Of a stretch of 59,175 nt of DNA, positions 17,103 to 24,395 are shown one piece after another. Numbering within the stretch: the first letter of the stretch is position 1; the number at the start of each line of letters is the position of its first letter. The stretch lies in contig JANWKE010000137.1 in NCBI GenBank assembly GCA_025451535.1, positions 1 to 59,175 of the forward strand. Direction: 5' to 3'. Origin of the DNA: Verrucomicrobiia bacterium. Lineage in GTDB: Bacteria > Verrucomicrobiota > Verrucomicrobiia > Limisphaerales > UBA11358. The notes under the pieces are model-generated. The model saw only the letters and a list, made by a program, of their open reading frames with translations, was not told the DNA's origin and made no database searches. The translations under genes and the position numbers were made by a program.

Positions 17103-18026
17103 ATGAGCAAAATTGTCGTGGTCGGCAGTTCGAATACGGATTTGATCATCAAATTGGATCGCATTCCGCGCCCGTGCGAAACTGTTCTGGGAGGTGAATT
17201 CCGCACGGCGGCCGGTGGCAAGGGGGCCAACCAGGCAGTTGCGGCCGCCCGGGCCGGGGGCGGAGTTACTTTCGTCGCGCGCGTGGGATGCGATTCGATG
17301 GGAGAGCAGGCCATTGCCGGTTTTGTCCTCGACGGGATTAACGTGGACTACCTTGTCCGGGACAAAACCAGACCCTCCGGCGTCGCTCTCATCTTTGTCG
17401 CCCAGGACGGGGAGAACAGCATTGCCGTGGCTTCCGGAGCGAATGAAGGATTGTCGCCAACCGATGTGAAGCGGGCGGGGAAAGGAATTCGCGGCGCGCG
17501 TGTTCTGGTTCTCCAATTGGAAACACCACTCAACACAGTCCGGATGGCGGCTGAACTTGCGGCCAGGGCTGGCGTGAAGGTTCTGCTCAATCCCGCGCCC
17601 GCCCGGAAACTTCCCGACAAACTGCTCAAACAGGTTGACGTGCTTACCCCAAATGCAGGCGAGGCCGAAATGCTTACCGGCATCAAAGTGCGCGACCGGA
17701 ATGCGGCGGCCACGGCCGCCAGGGCCCTGCTCGCGCGCGGTGTGGAAAACGTAATTATTACCATGGGATCGCGCGGCGCATTTGTGGCCGGAAGAGAAGT
17801 CAGGCAGATGATTCCCGCTTACAAGGTCAAGGCCGTGGATACTACGGCAGGCGGCGATGTCTTTAACGGCGCTTTGGCGGTTGCGTTGGCTGAAGGCCGG
17901 TCATTACTTGAAGCAGCGCGTTTTGCCACTGCCGCGGCGGCAATTTCCGTTACTCGCCTGGGAGCGCAGACCTCCGCGCCAACGCGTCTTGAAATCAATA
18001 AACTGTTCGCTTCGTCTTCCAAATGA
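17103..18026 (+). CDS. rbsK: Ribokinase-like PfkB family sugar kinase
   Basis: 307 aa from the ATG at 17103 (MSKIVVVGSSNTDLIIKLD). Family signatures are clear: GGEFRTAAGGKGANQAVAAA (PfkB signature 1), ALIFVAQDGENSIAVASGAN, LLNPAPARKLPD, LTPNAGEAEMLTG and the C-terminal VDTTAGGDVFNGALAVALAE with the catalytic base Asp in the anion-hole motif (D-T-x-A-G-G-D). Length and motif order fit RbsK, which phosphorylates D-ribose at O5. The gene follows the GRP transporter by 11 nt and precedes GH172 by 232 bp on the same strand. Since PfkB kinases vary in sugar choice, ribose is likely but not proven; fructofuranose or arabinose are alternatives given the neighbour. Confidence 0.85.
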   Translation: MSKIVVVGSSNTDLIIKLDRIPRPCETVLGGEFRTAAGGKGANQAVAAARAGGGVTFVARVGCDSMGEQAIAGFVLDGINVDYLVRDKTRPSGVALIFVAQDGENSIAVASGANEGLSPTDVKRAGKGIRGARVLVLQLETPLNTVRMAAELAARAGVKVLLNPAPARKLPDKLLKQVDVLTPNAGEAEMLTGIKVRDRNAAATAARALLARGVENVIITMGSRGAFVAGREVRQMIPAYKVKAVDTTAGGDVFNGALAVALAEGRSLLEAARFATAAAAISVTRLGAQTSAPTRLEINKLFASSSK

Positions 18027-18258
18027 TGCGACGGGCCATGGTGCGAGTATGACTTCAACAATCCGCCTTGCCGGCCATAGGTTTTTGCTGCCGCTGGTTG
18101 CACCTGTGCGAATGGTCAGCCGCATTTACAGTTCGGAATGCAGGCGGCCAGGATCAAACTGTCACGGCAGTTCTGCCTATTGTGGCACCGTCCAGTATTT
18201 TTTGATTCGGGCATTTCATTACATCGAATCAGCCAATGTCCGGTTGAAAGGCGTTTCT

Positions 18259-20517
18259 GTGTATTCGAAAATATTTCTTTGTGCTGTCGTCCTGATGATT
18301 TTCGTACCGCGCACACAGGCGGCGGCTACCGAGCCATACGGCTTGAGCGCCATGTCCGAGTTTTATCGTTTACCCTGGCTGAAATTGGACACCCTCGGAG
18401 GGGGTGAGTCCAGTTATGACCGTTCCGGCGGCAACACCGACCATAATAATTTCCTTTACGTCACCAACACAGGAAACGTGCTCCTGGACCTGAATGGGCC
18501 AGGCACGGTTTACCGGATGTGGTTCACCGGTTTCAATGGAGCGACCGACTGGATCCAGGTTTATTTTGACGGCGAACCCACTCCGCGAATCCATATTCCG
18601 ATCTCGGTTCTGTGCAGCGGGATCTATGCGCCGTTTGTAAAGCCGCTGGCCGGCAATGCCGTCGTTTCCAGCGGCGGCTATTATTGTTACCTGCCGTTGC
18701 CGTTCAAAAAATCCATCCGGATTTTGTCGAACGCGACATCCTCCAGGTTTTATTACAACATCGGTTATGATCTTTACGGCCCGGACACACCCATAACCAC
18801 CTGGACCGGCAAAGAAGATTCCAGCGCGGTGGTGAACATGTGGAACAACGCCGGCGCTGACCCCAAAAGCCAGATCGAAAACCTTATCGTTTCCAATACC
18901 TTTAATCTTGCGGGCAGTGTCCCAGGTTATAGGCGACGAGGTAACGAGTCGTCGGCGCGAGCACTCCCTGCGTCGTGCCCTGCTTTCAAATCAGGACACT
19001 CCCATCTTGGGGCTTCTTCAACCCAAACGCTTCTGAACGTGTCCGGGCCATATTCCATCGCGTCCATCAAGCTGAACATTCCGGGACTTGCGTCGGCATC
19101 GAACACCAATGTGGCAGACCTGCTCACCAACTTGTGGCTCAAAATTGCCTTCGACGGCGAGACGACCCCCAGCGTTCATGCACCCATCGGCTCATTTTTT
19201 GCCATGGGCCAATTCGCGTCTTATCCCACGCGCAGCCTTCCCGTCGGCATGGATTCCAATAACGACCTGTATTGTTATTTTCCCATGCCATTTGCCCGGC
19301 GGGCGGTGATTCAATTGATCAGCCATCGGGCCAGTCCCACGACGAACATCCATTCGGAAATCCAATACCGACCTTTTACCAATTCATTTGCTGATGTTGG
19401 TTGCTTCAAAACACAATTCAGGAGTGAAATCCCCACCACCAACGGTTCGGACGTCACCCTGTTGGATACGGAGGGCGCCGGCCATTGGGTGGGCATCGTG
19501 ATGTCCATGATGGGGCCGCGCAACCGCGGCTTTCTGGAAGGAGACGAGCGGGTTTATGTGGACGACCGCCAAACGCCGGCGTTTTACGGAACCGGGACGG
19601 AGGATTTTTTCAACGGCGGCTGGTATTTCCAGAATGGGTTGTTCACTTTGCCGACCCACGGCAACACGGCGGATCTGTCGGATACGAACTACAATTATAC
19701 CTCTGCCTATCGGTTCTTCCTGTCCGACGCAATTCCGTTCAGAAAACACATTACGGTGGGGATTCAACATGGCGGTATAGATGAAGTTTCGGAGAATGTC
19801 TGGACTTTGGCCTATTACTACCACCAACCGGCTCCCCGGTCCGTTTTGAGCGACCAGTTGAATGTCGGCAATGCCGCCAGTGAGGCCGCCCATTCCTATA
19901 GCATCAGCAATCAAACCTGGAGCGGAACGAATGCATATACCTTTGAGGGGAATTTCGACAGCGTGATCATTACCAACATGGGCCGGGCGGACGAGGGATT
20001 CAGCCAATTTACGATGGCCTTACCGCCGAACAACGCCGGGGCGATCCTGCGCCGCCAGTTTGACCAGAGCATTCCCAACCAATCGGCCGACGTTTATGTG
20101 GATGGGGCGCTGGTGGGCACCTGGTATTGTGCCGGTAGCAACCCGTTCCATTGCTGGCGGGACAGTGACTTCATGATCCCGGCTTCCTGCACCAGTGGAA
20201 AAAGTTCAATCCAAATCAAGGTCTCTCCGGCCGATAACTGGACCGAATATAACTATTGGACTTACTCTCTGGTCCCTGACGCTCCGCCGATGGCTCCAAC
20301 GTTGACGAAACCACAGTGGACCGGTGCTGGAGGAGGCAGGGCATTTCAATTCACCTTTAAGGGTTCGTCCAACACGACGTATGACGTGTGGGCTTCATCA
20401 AATTTGTCAAACTGGCAGTGGCACGGCGCCGCGACCGAAACCAGCCCCGGCCAATACAGATTTACAGACACGGTTGGCTATTTGCCATATCGCTTTTATC
20501 GCGTCCACGTTCCCTGA
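18259..20517 (+). CDS. Secreted GH172 (DUF2961) furanosidase-like protein
   Basis: 752 aa from a GTG at 18259. This start follows AAAGG at 7-8 nt and gives a clean signal peptide (YSKIFLCAVVLMIFVPRTQA), unlike the ATGs far upstream. The mature protein starts with EPYGLSAMSEFYRLPWLKLD and carries DUF2961 signatures: GPGTVYRMWFTG, YFDGEPTPRIHIPI and VYVDDRQTPAFYGTGTEDFF with its acidic catalytic-type Glu, then NGGWYF. DUF2961 is now GH172, with characterised alpha-D-fructofuranosidase and D-arabinofuranosidase members. Two jelly-roll regions are apparent. Residues about 222-256 (GYRRRGNESSARALPASCPA and what follows) are out of character and look like an in-frame insertion. The last 65 residues are the FYR module (YDVWASSNLSNWQW ... 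YRFYRV). Downstream of the transporter and kinase, it may feed a furanose to them. Confidence 0.8.
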   Translation: MYSKIFLCAVVLMIFVPRTQAAATEPYGLSAMSEFYRLPWLKLDTLGGGESSYDRSGGNTDHNNFLYVTNTGNVLLDLNGPGTVYRMWFTGFNGATDWIQVYFDGEPTPRIHIPISVLCSGIYAPFVKPLAGNAVVSSGGYYCYLPLPFKKSIRILSNATSSRFYYNIGYDLYGPDTPITTWTGKEDSSAVVNMWNNAGADPKSQIENLIVSNTFNLAGSVPGYRRRGNESSARALPASCPAFKSGHSHLGASSTQTLLNVSGPYSIASIKLNIPGLASASNTNVADLLTNLWLKIAFDGETTPSVHAPIGSFFAMGQFASYPTRSLPVGMDSNNDLYCYFPMPFARRAVIQLISHRASPTTNIHSEIQYRPFTNSFADVGCFKTQFRSEIPTTNGSDVTLLDTEGAGHWVGIVMSMMGPRNRGFLEGDERVYVDDRQTPAFYGTGTEDFFNGGWYFQNGLFTLPTHGNTADLSDTNYNYTSAYRFFLSDAIPFRKHITVGIQHGGIDEVSENVWTLAYYYHQPAPRSVLSDQLNVGNAASEAAHSYSISNQTWSGTNAYTFEGNFDSVIITNMGRADEGFSQFTMALPPNNAGAILRRQFDQSIPNQSADVYVDGALVGTWYCAGSNPFHCWRDSDFMIPASCTSGKSSIQIKVSPADNWTEYNYWTYSLVPDAPPMAPTLTKPQWTGAGGGRAFQFTFKGSSNTTYDVWASSNLSNWQWHGAATETSPGQYRFTDTVGYLPYRFYRVHVP
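18925..19005. repeat. Palindrome-containing in-frame insertion inside the GH172 gene
   Basis: CGACGA (18934-18939) pairs with TCGTCG (18949-18954) around 9 nt, preceded by GGTTATAG. The segment encodes an Arg/Ser/Cys-rich stretch that interrupts the Asn/Ser/Thr-rich beta-sandwich sequence. It resembles a small palindromic element that inserted without breaking the frame. Boundaries are approximate. Confidence 0.4.
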
Positions 20518-20612
20518 AAGGAGCCCATCATACATACGCCACTCCGCCAAAAAGAAGGCTCGAAGCACGGACTTGTAACCCAACTTCTTTTCTGGGAAAA
20601 GGGCTGGTAACG

Positions 20613-22778
20613 ATGACACGATCATCCTTTCTGGGCCGAGTGGGACCGATACCGGTTGCGGCCGGGCTGATGATCTGGTTCAGCCTGGCGATTGCGCCGG
20701 GGCAAACGCCGCCGCTCGCAATGGCCGACGAAACCATTGCCGGGCCACAGACAGCAGAGGCATTTCCCGTCTGGTTGACGGAAATGAAGGACTGGCGCGC
20801 GCGGAAACTGGTGGCGATGAATTACCATGGCGCGGAATATGACCGCCCGGAACTCAAGTGGACCCAAAGCAGTTTTGTCCAGCCGCAGATGATGGTCGAG
20901 GATCGGTATTTCTATGACCCGGCCACCGGCAAATACACCGTGGACCGCTACCTTGATGATTTGGAGAAGCGTTACGGCGGCATTGATGCCGTTTTGATTT
21001 GGGCGGTTTATCCCAACATTGGCATTGATGATCGCAATCAATTTGACCTGGTCCGCGCTCTTCCCGGCGGTCTTTCCGGTGTGCGCCGGATGGTGGCGGA
21101 TTTTCATCGGCGCGGCGTCAAGGTGCTTTTTCCCGTCATGCCGTGGGACACGGGCACGCGTGAGGAAGCCGGGCCGTTGTGGACGGCCATTGCCCGGGAG
21201 ATGAAAACGGTGAACGCCGACGGTGTGAACGGCGACACCATGAGCGGCATTCCCCGGGAATATCGTCAAGCCTCGGACCAATCGGGGCATGTTCTGGCCT
21301 TCGAGCCTGAAGTCGGATTGAAGAATTTGGCGGATCTGCCGTGGGACAATCTGAGTTGGGGGTATTGGACGCCGTATGATTTCGTTCCTTCCGTCAGCAA
21401 ATACAAATGGCTCGAGCCACGGCACATGGTCAACGTCTGCAATCGCTGGGCCCGCGATCACACCGACGATCTGCAGCAGGCGTTCTTCAACGGCGTTGGG
21501 TTCGAAAGTTGGGAAAACATCTGGGGCATCTGGAACGGCCTGACGCCGCGCGACGCCGAGGCGCTGCGCCGGGTCGCCCGAATCGAGCGCGCCTTCGCCG
21601 GCCTGTTGGTCAGCCGCGATGGGGAGCCGCACTTTCCTGTGCTGCAGCACGGCGTTTTCGCAAGCGCATTTCCCGGCCAAGGCCAGACTTTGTGGACTTT
21701 TGTGAACCGCGCGGAATACGACGTTTCGGGGCCGCAAATCCAAATTCCATACCATCCCTCGACACACTGCTTTGATCTCTGGCACGGCGTCGAGTTGAAA
21801 CCTACCGTGGTCACCAACCAGGGTGTTATTTCCGCAGAATTAAATTTCGAGGTCGAGGCGCATGGTTACGGTGCCATGTTGGCGACCGAAACCGGTTCCG
21901 ACAGTGCCTTCCAATCATTTCTCGCAGGCATGAAAGCCCTGGCGCGGAAGCCGCTCGCGGATTTTTCCGATAAATGGAAATTCATGCCGCAGCATCAGGT
22001 TGAAATTCAACCCACCCGGCCCGTGAAAACAGCGCCGCCGGGAATGGTCGGAATTTCGGGTGCGTCGTTCAACTTCGCCGTTTCCGGCATCGAGATTGAA
22101 GGCGAGGACATGGTCGGCGTGGATGTGCAATATCCGTGGGAGGATTCGCCGCGGCGATATCACCGGCACCACGTGATCATCAAACCGTTTTTCATGGACC
22201 GCTACCCCGTCACCAACGCAAAGTTCAAGGAATTTCTGGTCGCGACCGGCTACCATCCGCGCGACGATTACAATTTCCTCAAGGATTGGCAGAACGGGAA
22301 TTACCCGGCCGGCTGGGGCGACAAACCCGTGACGTGGGTATCGCTGGAAGATGCCCGCGCCTACGCGCACTGGGCGGGCAAACGACTGCCGCACGAGTGG
22401 GAATGGCAATACGCCGCCCAGGGTTCTGACGGCCGACTTTATCCCTGGGGCAATGAGTGGAAAGCGGACGCGGTGCCGCCGCCGGACGAAGGCCGCGCGC
22501 GGCGGTCGCCCACGAACGTGGATGGTTATCCACAAGGCGCCAGCCCGTTTGGCGTCCGGGACATGGTCGGCAATGTCTGGCAATGGACCGATGAATACGT
22601 GGACGAGCACACCCACGCCGCAATTGTTCGCGGCGGCAGCTATTACCATCCGCAGGGCTCAGACTGGTATTTCCCAAATTCGGCCAAACTGAATGAACAC
22701 GGGAAACTGTTGTTGATGTGTCCCGGCACAGACCGTGCGGGTACGTTGGGTTTCCGCTGCGTGATGGATGCTGAATGA
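20613..22778 (+). CDS. Secreted two-domain protein: glycoside-hydrolase-like barrel fused to SUMF1 (FGE-sulfatase) domain
   Basis: 721 aa from the ATG at 20613, with a hydrophobic signal (about 8-35, PIPVAAGLMIWFSLAIAPGQ). Residues about 50-480 look like a TIM barrel with sugar-enzyme traits: DAVLIWAVYPNIGIDDRNQF, GVKVLFPVMPWDTGTREEAG, ADGVNGDTMSGIP and FFNGVGFESWENIWGIWNG. No CAZy family is clearly recognised. Residues about 530-720 are a SUMF1-type domain: FFMDRYPVTNAKFKEFL, WVSLEDARAYAHWAGKRLPH, EWEWQYAA, MVGNVWQWTDEY and GFRCV. The active-site Cys pair of true formylglycine-generating enzymes is absent, so sulfatase activation is unlikely and the domain may bind a ligand. It follows GH172 by 95 bp, probably in one operon. 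Confidence 0.72.
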   Translation: MTRSSFLGRVGPIPVAAGLMIWFSLAIAPGQTPPLAMADETIAGPQTAEAFPVWLTEMKDWRARKLVAMNYHGAEYDRPELKWTQSSFVQPQMMVEDRYFYDPATGKYTVDRYLDDLEKRYGGIDAVLIWAVYPNIGIDDRNQFDLVRALPGGLSGVRRMVADFHRRGVKVLFPVMPWDTGTREEAGPLWTAIAREMKTVNADGVNGDTMSGIPREYRQASDQSGHVLAFEPEVGLKNLADLPWDNLSWGYWTPYDFVPSVSKYKWLEPRHMVNVCNRWARDHTDDLQQAFFNGVGFESWENIWGIWNGLTPRDAEALRRVARIERAFAGLLVSRDGEPHFPVLQHGVFASAFPGQGQTLWTFVNRAEYDVSGPQIQIPYHPSTHCFDLWHGVELKPTVVTNQGVISAELNFEVEAHGYGAMLATETGSDSAFQSFLAGMKALARKPLADFSDKWKFMPQHQVEIQPTRPVKTAPPGMVGISGASFNFAVSGIEIEGEDMVGVDVQYPWEDSPRRYHRHHVIIKPFFMDRYPVTNAKFKEFLVATGYHPRDDYNFLKDWQNGNYPAGWGDKPVTWVSLEDARAYAHWAGKRLPHEWEWQYAAQGSDGRLYPWGNEWKADAVPPPDEGRARRSPTNVDGYPQGASPFGVRDMVGNVWQWTDEYVDEHTHAAIVRGGSYYHPQGSDWYFPNSAKLNEHGKLLLMCPGTDRAGTLGFRCVMDAE

Positions 22779-22944
22779 CTCTTGAACTTCGGCGGACATT
22801 ATCAAGCGGTTGCCGCATCTGAAATTGCCCGCCACTTCACCTTGCCGTTTCTACGATTGTTCGTAGCCGTCGGAGATCGCGAATATCAGCCAGCCGGCGA
22901 TTGGTTCGTTTGCCCGGCAAGAGTGCGGCACAATCATGGCACGG

Positions 22945-23085
22945 CAAGGAATGGATCGCCAGCCATCGTGGTGGAATGGCTTTCGAGCAAATGTCGATAG
23001 ACTTTCATCGCCAGCGCGCCACCGTCCTTGTGGCCATCCTTGAGCGCCCTGTTTTGTGAATCCGGCCGGTCCTTCGTCAAACCAA
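22945..23085 (-). pseudogene. Tyrosine recombinase (integrase) C-terminal remnant
   Basis: On the minus strand the frame reads LTKDRPDSQNRALKDGHKDG and then GALAMKVYRHLLESHSTTMA. This G-H-x-D-G-G...Y-x-H-L pattern resembles the C-terminal end of tyrosine recombinases, with Tyr as the nucleophile. There is no start, no N-terminal domain and no R-x-x-R box nearby, and the frame is open only locally. It is read as a relic of an integrated element at the edge of the scar 22779-24395. Confidence 0.5.
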
Positions 23086-23114
23086 TAATTGACGTTGCCA
23101 ATTTTGCAGTTCAC

Positions 23115-23525
23115 TCAATCCAGCATTGTGCTGTCGACTATTTTTAGTGAGTTGGGTCTTTCGCATTCTAACGCGCCGCGCTTCTTCATGTTTTCGTAGA
23201 AAGAATCCGTCATGAGAGTAATAATGAGCTCAAATCGCAATTCCGTCGCCAGCTTGAATATGACCTTTATCAATTTTCTTCCTATGCCTTGATGCCGCAT
23301 GAAGTCAGGAAGTTTGAGGCTGGCTATGTATATCTTCCCAAACTCTTCGGTTATAAGAATGCGGACTAAAACAAATACACTCGTTACCTTGTCATCAGTT
23401 GCCCCAATGACTTCTATTTTATCACCTTCATCTTTAATGGAATAGTGGTGCAATTTTTCAAGATACGGTTCAAGAAAGTATATGATTCTCGCAACCAACA
23501 ATTCCTTGATTTCATTGGACTTCAT
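23115..23525 (-). CDS. Small GNAT-fold acetyltransferase-like protein
   Basis: 136 aa from the ATG at 23525 (MKSNEIKELL). A TTG 15 nt upstream is possible but weaker. The segment KIYIASLKLPDFMRHQGIGRKLIKVIFKLA contains the R-x-x-G-I-G-R-K acetyl-CoA loop of GNAT N-acetyltransferases, followed by a typical beta strand (FELIITLM) and a late FYENMKKRGA. The substrate cannot be inferred. The coding sequence is AT-rich and Lys/Ile-rich, in contrast with its GC-rich neighbours, which suggests recent transfer. It lies 21 nt after the S-A-A-G repeat protein on the same strand and is flanked by recombinase and desaturase relics. Confidence 0.65.
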   Translation of the reverse strand: MKSNEIKELLVARIIYFLEPYLEKLHHYSIKDEGDKIEVIGATDDKVTSVFVLVRILITEEFGKIYIASLKLPDFMRHQGIGRKLIKVIFKLATELRFELIITLMTDSFYENMKKRGALECERPNSLKIVDSTMLD

Positions 23526-23546
23526 GTGTCTGCCCGGCAATCACAT

Positions 23547-23891
23547 TCACTTTTTGCCAGCTTTGACCTTTGCCCACCGCTTTTTCTGGGCTTCAACAAT
23601 TCTCGCCCTTCCTGCTGCACTCATTTTGCGCCTGGCCGGCTTGACAAGCTTTGCAACTGACTTTCGTCGATTTGTCTTCGCCCATCGTGCCCTTTGTGCC
23701 GCCGCAATTCTTGCCTTGCCAGCAGCACTTATTTTTCGGCTTTTCTTCGGCGGGGACTTGGATTGGGCAGGCATGCTAACTATCTGGCTGAGTTGTTTTT
23801 CAAGGGACGCGATCCGGCCCTTGATTCCAGCCGCCCGGCGTAATTGCTGTGCTGACAAGTTCAATATGGTCACAGAACGATTATCAGCCAC
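23547..23891 (-). CDS. Small basic protein with two SAAGxARIxxAQxxRWAK repeats
   Basis: 114 aa, strongly basic. Residues about 50-72 (RKISAAGKARIAAAQRARWA) and 88-110 (RKMSAAGRARIVEAQKKRWA) are near-identical tandem helical units joined by a Lys/Arg-rich linker. The N-terminal part (ILNLSAQQLRRAAGIKGRIA) is a predicted helix. The S-A-A-G-R-A-R-I...R-W-A-K unit recurs in small proteins of Verrucomicrobiota and Acidobacteria, but its role is not established as far as I know. The charge pattern suggests nucleic-acid binding. The gene lies directly upstream of the GNAT gene and the two may be cotranscribed within the mobile scar. Confidence 0.6.
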   Translation of the reverse strand: MADNRSVTILNLSAQQLRRAAGIKGRIASLEKQLSQIVSMPAQSKSPPKKSRKISAAGKARIAAAQRARWAKTNRRKSVAKLVKPARRKMSAAGRARIVEAQKKRWAKVKAGKK

Positions 23892-23927
23892 GGTGGCAGC
23901 GTGAAGTCAAGATTTTCGGTTCACGCC

Positions 23928-24333
23928 TTTTATCATTGGCGGTGGGAACACGCCATCCACCACGCCAGCGCAGGTGATCTGGATCGGTGCGGCACGGGCG
24001 ATGCAGGGACGCTGACCGTACCGGAATATCTGGAGGCATTGCGCCGGAAGCGTTTCGCGTACCCTGGCGCGCAATCCGGCAGTGTTGTTCGTGTTGACAC
24101 CGTTGTTCGTATTTCTCATGAAGCAGCGGGTGCCCTCACTCAAGGCACCGTTGCGGGGGCGTTACTCGACCCATTGGACAAACCTCGGAGTGGGGGTCAT
24201 CGCGACCGGGTTGACCTGGATTTTCGGCCTTAAGGCTTATCTGGTTATTCAGTTGGTGGTGCTGATGACGGCCGGGTCGGCCGGGGTGTGGTTGTTCTAC
24301 GCGCAGCATCAATTCGAGGGGGGTTATTGGGAA
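23928..24333 (+). pseudogene. Fatty acid desaturase remnant, truncated at both ends and frameshifted
   Basis: Frame starting at 23928: FYHWRWEHAIHHASAGDLDR then CGTGDAGTLTVPEYLEALRR, which contains the H-x3-H-H box region of membrane fatty-acid desaturases. At about 24059-24063 the homology moves to another frame: LARNPAVLFVLTPLFVFLMK, YSTHWTNLGVGVIATGLTWI and AGSAGVWLFYAQHQFEGGYW. It then ends before the last His box region. The first His box and the N-terminus are absent. A single-base frameshift plus both truncations make it non-functional. Confidence 0.75.
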
Positions 24334-24395
24334 CCCACTCCTGTTCTTTTCGTGCTGAAACCAGGGCTTGAAGGCCGGGAAGCGGGGTGCGCGCG

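Noticed and set aside
17857-18258. GH172 start at an ATG at 17857 or 18049
   Set aside because: These overlap the kinase gene or give a Cys/Arg-rich leader. The GTG at 18259 has a ribosome-binding site and gives a normal signal peptide.
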